Source: Hymenobacter sedentarius (GTDB taxonomy: Bacteria > Bacteroidota > Bacteroidia > Cytophagales > Hymenobacteraceae). Taken from it: a DNA stretch of 64,000 nucleotides. The stretch spans positions 620,001 through 684,000 of the forward strand of contig NZ_CP013909.1 in the NCBI RefSeq assembly GCF_001507645.1, written 5' to 3'. The notes beneath the pieces are model-generated. The model saw only the letters and a program-made list of their open reading frames with translations, searched no databases and was not told the DNA's origin. Of the stretch, positions 1 to 9,390 are shown piece by piece. Each line of letters starts with the position of its first letter. Positions within the stretch are counted from its first letter, which is position 1. The position numbers were made by a program, and so were the translations under genes.

Positions 1-95
1 TTCACCTCGGGGTGGGCCCGGATGATTTGGCGGGTGCGCCCGCGGTGGGGCTCGGGGGCCGTGGCAACGGTGAAAGCGGTAGGAGCTGGGGCCAT
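1..95 (-). CDS. N-terminus of a probable fatty acid desaturase (partial)
   Basis: An open frame on the minus strand starts at an ATG (93-95) and runs off the left edge, giving about 31 residues. The stretch EPHRGRTRQIIRAHPEV resembles the N-terminal segment that precedes the membrane domain of Bacteroidota fatty acid desaturases (HRxRT...I...HPEV). The diagnostic histidine boxes would lie outside the window, so the family call rests on this short motif only. It is divergently placed from nothing visible on the plus strand; the next gene (195-593) is on the same strand and upstream of it by about 100 bases, so the two could be co-transcribed. Confidence 0.4.
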   Translation of the reverse strand, partial: MAPAPTAFTVATAPEPHRGRTRQIIRAHPEV

Positions 96-194
96 AAAGT
101 GCTGAAAAACGGGCGCGGCAGAGAGCAGCCGCACGCAGGTAGGCTTTCAGACAAAAATACAGCAAATAGGTTCAGGCCCGGGAGGGATGGTTAC

Positions 195-593
195 CTACAT
201 CTGCTTCAGCCACTCCTGGGCGGTCTCCATGTCGTCGAACGTGGCCACCACCGGCCCTTCGGCCGTGAACTGCAGCATGAGGTCGGTGCTGAGGCGGCTG
301 TAAACATTGGGCGAGTATACCCAGGCAAAGTACTTAAGCCCGGCGGCCGTCATGGCCGGAAACCACTCGCGCCCGCCCCACTCCGAGGCATCGCTCCACA
401 TGCTGGTCACGCGCGTGTTGTCGTTTAGCACTTTGCTGCTCCGATGCTCCACCATAAACTGCAGCATTTCCTGGCATCCGTCCTGCACGCTCATCAGGTT
501 CTGGTCGCCCGTCCAGTCGGCATGCAGCCATTCATTCAGGTGGTCGTAGGCAATGGTGAGATGAGGGGATTCGTGTAGCGTTTGCAAAGACAT
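195..593 (-). CDS. STAS/SpoIIAA-like small protein, paralogue of the gene at 40769
   Basis: A 132-residue cytosolic protein with no signal peptide or membrane segment. It aligns without gaps, over its full length, to the protein encoded at 40769-41167, sharing LTIAYD, KVLNDNTR, a W-D-A-WGG block and FAWV. The alternating strand/helix look and the KVLNDNTR turn resemble small STAS/SpoIIAA-like proteins of Bacteroidota that have no known enzymatic role; function is not established. The ATG at 591-593 is the only start compatible with the paralogue. The ~360 bases upstream are less GC-rich and shared with msrA, which diverges. Confidence 0.6.
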   Translation of the reverse strand: MSLQTLHESPHLTIAYDHLNEWLHADWTGDQNLMSVQDGCQEMLQFMVEHRSSKVLNDNTRVTSMWSDASEWGGREWFPAMTAAGLKYFAWVYSPNVYSRLSTDLMLQFTAEGPVVATFDDMETAQEWLKQM

Positions 594-954
594 AGCATCG
601 GATTAGGGCAGTGCGGCCTGCTACGGCTAATACGTAGCAAAGGATACAGAAAAGCCCGAGATACTTGCCTAATATACCACTCAATACTTACAAAGGCAGT
701 TTTCGATACGCATTTATACGTACAAAGCAAAAAGCATAACCCAAAAAGCTATCCAAATAAACAGGTTAGGGCCTCCTAAAGCTGAACATTATTAACGGCT
801 ACTTTTTTGTGTCGCTACCTGTAACGCAAGCCAGACAGCGGCCTACTTCGTATAGAATTACTGAGGCGCTGGCTGCGGTGAAAGGTTTACTTCCGGCGGG
901 CGTCTACCTCCGCAAAACCGCCGGTTTCGGCACTATTTCTGTCTTCTCTTTTCC
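594..954. other. Divergent intergenic region, no gene seen
   Basis: 361 bases, noticeably richer in A and T than the flanking genes, between the divergent STAS-like gene and msrA. It must hold both promoters. I found no exact TAnnTTTG box; the nearest on the minus strand is TATCCTTTG around 636-644, which has one extra base in the spacer. No RNA gene or convincing hairpin was found. Confidence 0.5.
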
Positions 955-1629
955 ATGAAAAATCGATTGAAATCCTTGGCCAGCGCATGCCTGCTGGCGC
1001 TCACCGTTGCGTGCGGCTCGCAGCAGCCAGCCGATGCTCAGAACCCGCCGCGCTCCACCGCCGGCTTTGCCCCGGCCAACCTGAAAGGCTTGGCCATAGC
1101 CACCTTTGCCGGGGGGTGCTTTTGGGCCCAGGAGGAGGCTTTTGAGCAGATAAAGGGCGTGAAGCAGGTGGTGAGCGGCTACGCCGGCGGCACCAAAGCC
1201 AACCCCACCTACGAGGAAGTAGCCGACAAAACCACCGGCCACACCGAAACCGTGCAGATTTACTACGACCCCAAACTGGTGAGCTACCAAAAGCTGGCTG
1301 ACATCTTCTTCACGGCCTCGCACGACCCCACGCAGCTCAACCGCCAGGGCCCCGACGCGGGTCCCGAGTACCGCTCCGTGGCGTTTTACCGCACGCCGGA
1401 AGAAAAGCAAATTCTGGAGGCCACCATTGCCCGGGTCAATGCATCGAAAGAATACAGCGGCAAAATAGTGACCCAGGTGGTGCCGTTCCAGAAGTTCTGG
1501 CCGGCCGAGGCCTACCACCAGGGCTACTACCGCCTGCACCCCGAAAACCCCTACATCGCCCACGTATCGGCTCCCAAAGTCGAGCACGTGCAGAAGGCCT
1601 TCCCCAAAGATTTGAAGAACCCGCTGTAA
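955..1629 (+). CDS. msrA: Peptide-methionine (S)-S-oxide reductase, lipoprotein form
   Basis: A 224-residue MsrA that reduces methionine-S-sulfoxide in proteins back to methionine. The catalytic motif GCFW is present with Cys at about residue 55, followed by the family signatures SGYAGG (about 80), GHTETV (about 100), and FWPAEAYHQGYY near the C-terminus. The N-terminus has a short hydrophobic stretch ending in a lipobox-like LTVAC with Cys20, so the mature protein is probably a lipid-anchored periplasmic repair enzyme rather than cytosolic. It is monocistronic: a strong terminator follows at 1661-1692. Confidence 0.93.
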   Translation: MKNRLKSLASACLLALTVACGSQQPADAQNPPRSTAGFAPANLKGLAIATFAGGCFWAQEEAFEQIKGVKQVVSGYAGGTKANPTYEEVADKTTGHTETVQIYYDPKLVSYQKLADIFFTASHDPTQLNRQGPDAGPEYRSVAFYRTPEEKQILEATIARVNASKEYSGKIVTQVVPFQKFWPAEAYHQGYYRLHPENPYIAHVSAPKVEHVQKAFPKDLKNPL

Positions 1630-1660
1630 GCGCCAGCCTGCCCGTGCAGCCCAGAATCCG

Positions 1661-1692
1661 AAAGCCCCGGCCGCCCTGGCCGGGGCTTTTTT
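1661..1692 (+). terminator. Rho-independent terminator after msrA
   Basis: A 12-bp perfect stem (aaagccccggcc / ggccggggcttt) with a short loop and a run of T residues, 30 bases after the msrA stop codon. Confidence 0.9.
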
Positions 1693-1724
1693 GGGCTAAT
1701 CCCCCACGCACCCAAGCCGGCGAG

Positions 1725-1732
1725 TATCTTTG
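1725..1732 (+). promoter_or_regulatory. -7 box TATCTTTG for the multi-PAS kinase
   Basis: Exact match to the Bacteroidota -7 consensus TAnnTTTG, 49 bases before the kinase start codon. No clear -33 TTTG at standard spacing was found. Confidence 0.6.
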
Positions 1733-1781
1733 AAAACAGAAGCCGCTCACCGCTTGCGGCGTTTCGCTGCCCTCGCCCCGT

Positions 1782-4700
1782 ATGTCCCCTTCCGCGCCCC
1801 GTGCCCTAGACTTTGAGCTGCTGTTTGCCGCGCTGCCCACCCCGTTTGCGGCGCTGGCACCCGACGGCACCATTCTGGCGCAGAATACGGCCCTGGCCGC
1901 CCTGCTCGGCGCAGCGGACCTGGTGGGCCAGCCCTTGGCCGCCTTGCCCGCGGCGCTGCAGGCCACCGGCAGCATCCTAATGCCGCCCGAGGCCTGGGAC
2001 GCGGGCCTGCGGGCGGCCCAGGCCTCGGGCGCCGCCCAAGTCCTCACGCCGGAATGGGCGGGCGAAATACCATCGAAAGCCGCAGCGGCCGCCCCCTCGT
2101 ACTGGGAAGCCACCCTGCAGCCGGTGCACGCCCCAGCGGCCGACGGCCAGGCCCTGGGCGAGTTGCGCTACCTCCTGCTGCGCCTGCTGGACGTCACGAC
2201 GCAGCTGCGCACGGCCCACAGTCAGGCGCAGCTGCAAGACCAGCGGCTGCGCATCCAGCGCATCCTGGACCAGATTCCCCTCACCATCAGCACGATGGAG
2301 GGGCCCGACCTGGCGTTTACGTTTCTTTCGGCCCAGGCCCGGGCCACCATGGGCGCGCGCGCGGCCCTGGGCCGCACCGTGGCCGAGAGCATGCCCGAAA
2401 TAACGGCCCAAGGCTACCTGCAGATGCTCCAGCAGGTGCGCGACAGCGGTCAGCCGTTGTTCGGCCACGAAGAGCGCACCGAGCTGCTGGACCCGGCCAC
2501 CGGCCAGCTGCAGGAGTACTACCACAACTTTGGCTACCTGCCCTTACACGGCGAGCGGGGCACGGGGGTGCTGGCCTATGGCCTCGACGTGACCGAGCAA
2601 GTACAGGCCCGCCAGCGCAACGAGGCCCTGATGGCCGATGCCCGGGCCGCCGACCAGCGCCTGCGCCGCGTGACCGAGAGCCTGCCCACCATCACCTTCA
2701 TCACCAACCAGGACCGGCAGGTACTCTACGTGAGCCCCCAGTGGTTTGCCTACACCGGCACCGCCCCGAGGACCTCGACCGGGAGTGGATGGCGCGGCTG
2801 CACCCCGACGACATCCCCAATGTGCTGGAGAAGTACGAGGCCGCCTTGGCCGCCGGCACGCCCTGGCGCTACAAGCTGCGCCTGCGCCGGCACGACGGCG
2901 AGTACCGCTGGTTTATGAGCCAGGGCGTGCCCGAGCCACTGGAAGAGGCGCAAGCCGCCGGCCGCTCGCGGCAGTGGTTCGGCTCGGACCTCGACATTCA
3001 CGACCTGCACGAAACCCAGCTCCAGCTCCAGGCCAAAGACCAACAGCTCAGCCAGATTCTGAGCCAAAGCCCGGCCATGATTGCGACCGTGGCCGGCCCC
3101 GACCACCGCTTCACCTTTACCAACGCCGCCTACGATGCGCTGATGGGGCACCGGCCGCGCGTGTGCGCGCCCGCCGCCCAGTGCCTGCCCGAAGTGGCCG
3201 AACAGGGCTTTGTGAAGCTGCTCGACACGGTGTACGAGTCCGGCAAAACGTTTGAGGGCCGGGCCATGCCCCTGCAGGTGCTGGACGCAGCCAGCGGCGA
3301 GCTCCGGCAGGTGTACCTCGACTTCACGTACCAGCTGCTGCGCGACGGGCACGGCGCGGCCACCGGCATCCTGGCCTTTGGGGTCGACGTGACCGAGCAG
3401 GTGCTGGCCCGCCAGGAGGCCGAGCGGCTGCAGGCCGACCTGCGCGCCGCCGACCGCCACCTGCGCCGCCAGGCCGAAGTACTGCCCATCATCACCTTCA
3501 CCACCGACGCCACCGGCCGCACCACCTACATGAGCCCGCAGTGGTACGCCTTCACGGGCCAGAAGCCCGGCGGCGACTGGGACGAGGTGGACATGGTGTG
3601 GGCCGAGCGCCTGCACCCCGACGACCAGGAAAAAACCCGGTTTGAGATTCGGCAAAGCATCAATTTTGCCCGGCTGGGCCGCATCGAAGTGCGCCTGCGC
3701 GGGGCCAACGGCCAGTACCGCTGGTTTATGACGGAGGCCGTGCCGGAGCTGGACGCCGCCGGCCGCCTCCGGCAGCGCTACGGCTACCTGCTGGACGTGC
3801 ACGAGCTGCGCGACACCCAGCGCCGCCTAGAAGAAAAAGACCGGCAGTTGAGCCAGATTCTGGACCAGGCGCCCGCCATGCTGGCCACCATGGAAGGCCC
3901 CGAGCACCGCTTCACCTTTTTCAACTCCACCTACGGCCAGCTGCTGGGCCACCGCATCCAGCTGGGGCGGCCGGTGGCCGAGCTCATGCCGGAGCTGGCG
4001 GCGCAGGGCTTTGTGGAGCTGCTCGACCGCGTGTACCGCACCGGCGAAACCTTCGTGGGCAAGGAAATGCCGACTCGGCTCGGGGCGGCGGCCACGCCCG
4101 CTGAGCTCACGCAATACTTTGACTTCAGCTACGTGGCCCTGCGCGACGGGCAAGGCCATATCACCGGCATTTTGGCCTTTGCGCTGGACGTAACCGAACG
4201 GGTGCGCAGCCGCCAGCAGGCCGAGGAGCTGGCCGCCGAGATAAACCGCCGCGACGAGCAGGTGCGCACCATCACGGCGTCGGTGCCGGTGTTTATTTTC
4301 AACTTCAGCCCCAACGGGCAAATCACGTACACCAACCCTTACTTCTTCGAATACACGGGCCTGGACCCCAGCGCTTCGTCGGACGAGATATGGGGGGTGC
4401 TGCCCCCCGACGACCGGGCCACCGTGAGAGCCCTGGCCCAAACGGCCATGGCCGCGGGCGAGCCCTGGCAGGCCACCTTCCGGTGCCGGCGGCAGGATGG
4501 CGAGCTGCGCTGGTTTCAGGCCAAGGCCCAGCCCTACACCGACGCCAACGGCCAGGTGGCGGGGTTCAGCGCCGCCATCATCAAAATCCACGAGCTGCAC
4601 GAGCGCACCGAGGAGCTGGCCCGCAGCCGCGCCGATTTTGCGGCCCTGGCCGACAACATTGCCCAGCTGGCTTGGATGGCCGATGCGCAGGGCGCCATTT

Positions 4701-6466
4701 TCTGGTACAACCAGCAGTGGTACGACTACACCGGCACCACCTTCGACAGCATGCAGGGCTGGGGCTGGCAACAGGTGCACGACCCGGCGCTGGCAGACGG
4801 CATTCGGGACCGCTACGTCGCGTGCATTCAGGCCGGTAAGCCGTGGGAAGACACGTTCCCGCTGCGCCGCCACGACGGCGAGCAGCGCTGGTTCCTGAGC
4901 CGGGCCCGGCCCATCCGGGACCCCGCCACCGGGGAGGTGGTGCGCTGGTTTGGCACCAACACCGACGTGACGGAGCTGCGCCAGCTCCAGGACCAGCTCA
5001 GCGACAGCGAAGAGGAACTGCGCATTCAGGCCGAGAGCATTCCACAGCAGGTGTGGACGGCCCAGCCCGACGGCACCGTGGATTTTTTCAACCACCGCAC
5101 GGCCGCTTACGTGGGCGAGTCGATGGAGCGCTGCGGGGCCGCCCACTGGCTCAACTTTGTGCACCCCGACGACCGCGGCCCCATGCAGAGCCGCTGGGAC
5201 CAAGCCATTGCCAGCCAGCGCTACTTCGAAGCCGAGTTCCGCCTGCGCCGCTACGATGGTCAGTACCGCTGGTTCCTGGGCCAGGCCCAGGCCCGCCGCG
5301 CCCCCGGCGGCCAAGTGCTGAAATGGTACGGCACCAACACCGACGTGCACCAGCAGCGCGTGCTGCAGGAAGAGCTGGTGCGGCGCGAAGAGCAGTTCCG
5401 CTTCCTGGCCGAAAGCGTGCCCCAGATTGTGTGGACCAGCACCGGCGTGGGCGGCAACGACTACATCAACCAGCGTTGGTACGACTACACCGGATTGGTG
5501 CCGAGCCAAACCACCGGCGACCGCGCCGACTGGCCCGCCGTGATTCACCCCGACGACCTGAACCCGACCAACCAGCGCTGGAAGCACTGCGTGGAAACCG
5601 GCGAGTTCTTCGAGATAGAGTACCGCTTCCGGCGCCACGACGGCGTTTATCGCTGGTTTTTGGGCCAGGGCCGGGCCCAGCGCAGCGCCGATGGCCACAT
5701 CATCAAGTGGTTTGGCACCTGCACCGACATCGACGACCAGAAGCAGGTGCAGCAGCAGCTCGAAGCCCAGAATGCGCGCCTGGTGCGCACCAACGAGGAC
5801 CTGGACAACTTCGTGTACACCGCCTCGCACGACCTCAAGCAGCCCATCAACAACATGGCGGGCATCTTTGAGGAGCTGACCCGCACAGCGTATTTCCGCG
5901 ACCCCGATTCCATCAAGCTCATCGCCTATTTTGAGCGGGCCCTGGCTCAGATTTTTGGCACCATCGACGACCTAAGCGCCATTGTGCGGGGCCAGCGCCA
6001 GCAGCAGGAACTGCCCCCCGAACCGGTGGTGCTGGCGCCGCTGGTCGATGAAGTCATTGGCAGCCTGCAAGACCTGGTGCGGCAGACCGGCGCCACGTTT
6101 GCCCTCGATTTTGCCACCTTCCCGGTGGTCACCTTCGTGCGGCCCAACTTGCAAAGCCTGCTCTTCAACCTCATCAGCAACTCGCTCAAGTACTCCGCGC
6201 CCGGCCGCCCGCCCCTCATCCGCCTCAGCAGCACCCCCGATGCCGTGACCGGCCGCCCCATCCTCACGGTGCAGGACAACGGCATTGGCATTGACATGGA
6301 GCGTTTTGGACCGCAGCTCTTTCAGCTTTTCCGCCGGTTTCACACCCATATCGAAGGCACCGGCATGGGCCTGTACCTGGTCAATCGCATCGTGCAAAAC
6401 CACGGCGGCCGGCTGGAAGTCACCAGCGCCGTGGACGAAGGCACGACGTTCCATATTTATTTGTAA
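1782..6466 (+). pseudogene. Multi-PAS sensor histidine kinase, interrupted by a one-base frameshift
   Basis: Read through one correction, this is a ~1,561-residue soluble sensor kinase with about ten PAS domains, then HisKA (phospho-acceptor His in ASHDLKQPINN, about residue 1350) and HATPase_c (N box NLISNSLKYS near 1462, DNGIGID, GTGMGLYLV). The first frame runs from ATG 1782 to about 2767; homologous coding then continues one frame over to the stop at 6464-6466. The break is in GCCCC at 2763-2767: one more C would give T-A-P-E-D and rejoin both halves inside a PAS domain. As written, translation ends near 2918 and yields no kinase module. No transmembrane segment or receiver domain is visible. 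It may be a true mutation, phase-variable C tract or sequencing error; the intact downstream reading frame favours a recent event or error. Confidence 0.8.
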
Positions 6467-6496
6467 TTCAGCTCAATAATCAGACACGAACAATAA

Positions 6497-6672
6497 ACTC
6501 CCCTCCTTGGATAAGGAGGGGATGCTCAACTGCCAAGTTGAGCTGGGGTGGTTGGATTCGTTGAACGATTAAAGAACGACTCGTACTGGAATCGTTCGGG
6601 TATCGTGCAACGATTCAACCACCCCAGCTGGCGCGTCGCGCCAGCGTCCCCTCCTTTCTAAGGAGGGGAGTT
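6497..6672. repeat. Palindromic intergenic repeat element (MITE/REP-like)
   Basis: The ~240-base gap between the kinase and the aminotransferase is mostly an inverted repeat. The outer arms are ctcccctcctt...aaggagggga (6497 on) and cccctcctttctaaggaggggag (ending about 6672); inner arms are agctggggtggttg and caaccaccccagct, and the innermost are gaacgatt/aatcgttc. Such nested CCCCTCCTT/GGGGTGGTT palindromes are frequent between genes in Hymenobacter-like genomes. No coding capacity is seen. Confidence 0.7.
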
Positions 6673-6707
6673 TTCCGTTCTTTGGACTCCTCATACCACC
6701 CCTCCCC

Positions 6708-7865
6708 GTGCTCCAATCCAAACTTCCGGACGTTGGCGTCAGCATTTTCACCCAGATGACCCTGCTGGCCCAGGAAACCGGTGCCATCAACCTTGCCCAG
6801 GGCTTTCCGGACTACGACCCGCCCCGGGAGCTCATGGAAGCCCTGGCGCGCCACGCCCGCACGCCGGGCCACCACCAGTACGCCCCCATGCCCGGCCTGC
6901 CCCGGCTGCGCGACGCCATTGCCGCCCAGGTGGCCCGCCTGCAGGCCGATGCCCCGGAGCCCGACCCGGCCACGGAAATCACCGTCACGGCCGGCGCCAC
7001 CGAGGCTCTGTATGCAGTGCTGGCCGCCGTGGTGCGGCCTGGCGATGAGGTGCTGGTATTTGAGCCGGCCTACGACCTCTACGGGCCGGCCATCCGGCTG
7101 CAGGGCGGGGTGCCGCGCTACGTGCGCCTGCCCGCCCCGCACTTCCGCCCCGACTGGGAGGCCGTGCGCCGGGTGGTGTCGCCCCGCACCCGGCTGGTGA
7201 TGGTAAACACGCCCCACAACCCCAGCGGCGCCATTTTCACGGCCGAGGATTGGCACGAGCTCGCCCGCCTGCTGGCCGGCACCGATGCCCTCGTGCTGAG
7301 CGACGAAGTGTACGAGCACCTCGTGTTCGACGGGGCCCCGCGTATGAGCGCCCGCCAGCACCCAGAGCTGCGCGAGCGCAGCTTTGTACTCTCGTCCTTT
7401 GGCAAGACCTACCACGCCACCGGCTGGAAAGTGGGCTACTGCATTGCCCCGCCCGCCCTCACCGCCGAGGTGCGCCGGGTGCACCAGTTCGTCACGTTTG
7501 CCGTGAACACGCCCACCCAGCATGCCCTGGCCGATGTGCTGGCCGCCGATACCACGGATGCGCACGCCCGCGGCCTGGCCCATTTTTACCAGCAGAAGCG
7601 CGACGAGTTCCGCGCCCTGCTGGTGGGCGCCGGCTGGGACTTGCTACCCGTGCCCGGCGGCTACTTCCAGCTGGCCCGCTACGGGGCGTTCTCCTCGGAT
7701 AATGACCTGGCTTTTGCGCAGCACCTGGCCCGCGACAAAGGCGTGGCCGTGGTGCCAGTGTCCACCTTTTACCACGACGGCTTTGACGACGGGCTGATTC
7801 GATTTTGCTTTGCCAAAGAGCGAAACACGCTGGATGCCGCCGCCACGCGCCTGCAGCGCGACTAG
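6708..7865 (+). CDS. ybdL: Methionine aminotransferase (YbdL/KAT-like, fold type I PLP)
   Basis: A 385-residue class I/II aminotransferase. The N-terminal VGVSIFTQMTLLAQETGAIN and GFPDYDPP motifs are typical of the YbdL/glutamine-transaminase-K branch, which transaminates methionine and aromatic amino acids and accepts glutamine as amino donor. Other landmarks are NTPHNPSG, DEVYEHLVFDG and the PLP-binding lysine in SFGKTYH (about residue 233). The frame opens with GTG at 6708; no ATG fits the conserved N-terminus. The next gene, an omega-amidase, begins 33 bases downstream and would hydrolyse the alpha-ketoglutaramate made when glutamine is the donor, so the pair probably works in methionine salvage. 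Confidence 0.88.
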   Translation: MLQSKLPDVGVSIFTQMTLLAQETGAINLAQGFPDYDPPRELMEALARHARTPGHHQYAPMPGLPRLRDAIAAQVARLQADAPEPDPATEITVTAGATEALYAVLAAVVRPGDEVLVFEPAYDLYGPAIRLQGGVPRYVRLPAPHFRPDWEAVRRVVSPRTRLVMVNTPHNPSGAIFTAEDWHELARLLAGTDALVLSDEVYEHLVFDGAPRMSARQHPELRERSFVLSSFGKTYHATGWKVGYCIAPPALTAEVRRVHQFVTFAVNTPTQHALADVLAADTTDAHARGLAHFYQQKRDEFRALLVGAGWDLLPVPGGYFQLARYGAFSSDNDLAFAQHLARDKGVAVVPVSTFYHDGFDDGLIRFCFAKERNTLDAAATRLQRD

Positions 7866-7898
7866 CGCCCCCACTCGGTTACTTGTTAATTGCCTGCC

Positions 7899-8684
7899 AT
7901 GTCCGACCTCACCGTTTCCTTCGTCCAAACGAAGCTGCACTGGCACGATGCCATCGCCAACCGCGCCACGCTGGACATTGCCCTGGCCCGGCTGGCCACC
8001 CCCACCGACCTCATCGTGCTGCCCGAGATGTTCACCACCGGCTTCAGCATGGAGGCCCCGGACCTGGCCGAGCCCATGGACGGCCCCACCGTGGCGTGGA
8101 TGCGCGCCCACGCCGCCGCCCACAACGCGGTGGTCACCGGCAGCGTCATCATCCAGGAAGACGGCGCCTACTTTAACCGCTTGCTCTGGGTGCGGCCCGA
8201 CGGCAGCCTGAGCACCTACGACAAGCGCCACCTGTTTACGCTGGCCGGCGAGCAGCACGTGTACACCCCCGGCCGCACCCGCCTGGTGGAGGAATGGCGC
8301 GGCTGGCGCATCTGCCCGCTGGTGTGCTACGACCTGCGCTTTCCCGTGTGGAGCCGCAACCAGCCCACCGAGCCCTACGACCTGCTGCTGTACGTGGCCA
8401 ACTGGCCGGCCGTGCGCCGCATGGCCTGGATGACCCTGCTCCGGGCCCGCGCCATCGAGAACGTGGCCTGCGCGCTGGGCGTGAACCGCATTGGGCACGA
8501 TGGCCTGAACCACGAGTACGCCGGCGATTCGGCCCTAATCGATGCGCGCGGCAATTACCTGGTGGAAGCCAACGAGCAGGCCGGCGTTTTCACCCACACG
8601 CTACGCCGCAACGAGTTGGAAGATTTCCGCACCAAGTTCGCCGCTTTGAATGACGGCGATGCTTTTGAGCTGCGCGGCAGGTAG
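7899..8684 (+). CDS. Omega-amidase, nitrilase superfamily (YafV-like)
   Basis: A 261-residue cytosolic amidohydrolase of the carbon-nitrogen hydrolase family. The catalytic triad is visible: Glu in LPEMFTTGFS (about residue 43), Lys in YDKRHLF (about 109) and Cys in PLVCYDLRFP (about 143). The YafV/Nit2 branch hydrolyses alpha-ketoglutaramate and alpha-ketosuccinamate to the keto acid and ammonia. I chose ATG 7899; an in-frame TTG lies 9 bases upstream. It follows the methionine aminotransferase closely on the same strand, which supports a joint glutamine transaminase/omega-amidase pathway that makes transamination irreversible. Confidence 0.88.
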   Translation: MSDLTVSFVQTKLHWHDAIANRATLDIALARLATPTDLIVLPEMFTTGFSMEAPDLAEPMDGPTVAWMRAHAAAHNAVVTGSVIIQEDGAYFNRLLWVRPDGSLSTYDKRHLFTLAGEQHVYTPGRTRLVEEWRGWRICPLVCYDLRFPVWSRNQPTEPYDLLLYVANWPAVRRMAWMTLLRARAIENVACALGVNRIGHDGLNHEYAGDSALIDARGNYLVEANEQAGVFTHTLRRNELEDFRTKFAALNDGDAFELRGR

Positions 8685-8802
8685 CGTACTCAACCCGCCA
8701 GAGGGGCAAATGGCTTCTCACACGTTTAAACGGTCGTCGTTGTAGCATGTAAAGTGGTTTGCAATCTTACGTAAATCACCGTTCAAATAAACTCCCACCC
8801 GG

Positions 8803-8810
8803 TAGTTTTG
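8803..8810 (+). promoter_or_regulatory. -7 box TAGTTTTG just before a lipoprotein gene
   Basis: Exact TAnnTTTG match ending 7 bases before the ATG at 8818. A start site at the usual distance would fall at or next to the ATG, giving a leaderless or nearly leaderless mRNA. Confidence 0.6.
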
Positions 8811-8817
8811 CAGTCCT

Positions 8818-9390
8818 ATGAAACGTTTACTACTCAGCGCGCTGCTGTTATCAGGTTTAGCTGGTTGCAAGAAAGATGAGTCGGCTCCCCCGCTCGTGTT
8901 GGCGGCTCAAATCAACGGACAGAATTGGGAGGCAGACCCTAAAAGTTCTCCGTACACCTCTGTGGTCGACTCTTATGCTTACACCCCAGTCCGCTATGTA
9001 TTCAGTGTAGAAGGCGCATCGCCACAGGGTGTGCCGAGCTTGAACTTGTCTCGTCTCGGGTTCAGAATCTCTTTCTCGTATTTGCCGAAAGTTGGACGCC
9101 ACGCTATCAATTCGGGCTCAACTAACGCCAAACAGAACTATTGCCAAGCGGATTTTTATTTTGACGCCCCAGATAAGGCAACCTATCGAGCGGATGCCAC
9201 CAGTGGCTATGTCGAGATAACCGAAATAGCAGGCAATCGCATCACGGGTACATTTGAGCTTACTTGCCCGGCAACCCAACTCATGCCACCGACCAGTGGG
9301 GCCCCCACCATGTTCAAGGTGACGCAAGGACGTTTTCAAGGTGTGGTAAACGTGCCGAATAAAATATTGACTTGGGATGGTGAACAATAG
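8818..9390 (+). CDS. Small predicted lipoprotein, function unknown (DUF6252-like)
   Basis: A 190-residue exported protein. The N-terminus is a lipoprotein signal with lipobox LAGC (Cys17) followed by KKDE. The mature part contains an INGQNWEAD opening and a late NRITGTFELTC segment; this 'NG..W.A ... G.F.F' arrangement resembles small Bacteroidota lipoproteins such as DUF6252/DUF5025, but the match is loose. Two cysteines in the mature part could pair. Base composition is lower in GC than the neighbours, hinting at recent arrival or relaxed constraint. It stands alone behind its own promoter box. Confidence 0.6.
   Translation: MKRLLLSALLLSGLAGCKKDESAPPLVLAAQINGQNWEADPKSSPYTSVVDSYAYTPVRYVFSVEGASPQGVPSLNLSRLGFRISFSYLPKVGRHAINSGSTNAKQNYCQADFYFDAPDKATYRADATSGYVEITEIAGNRITGTFELTCPATQLMPPTSGAPTMFKVTQGRFQGVVNVPNKILTWDGEQ

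Noticed and set aside
850..955. Possible riboswitch or leader upstream of msrA
   Set aside because: No conserved stem or SAM-riboswitch-like core could be recognised.
2054..2770. Reading the kinase as starting at ATG 2054
   Set aside because: Before 2765 this frame is a Pro/Arg-rich shadow; PAS motifs lie in the other frame up to the C tract.
3827..5830. A 667-codon minus-strand frame under the multi-PAS kinase
   Set aside because: Same GC-driven shadow effect; the plus strand has unmistakable PAS and kinase sequence.
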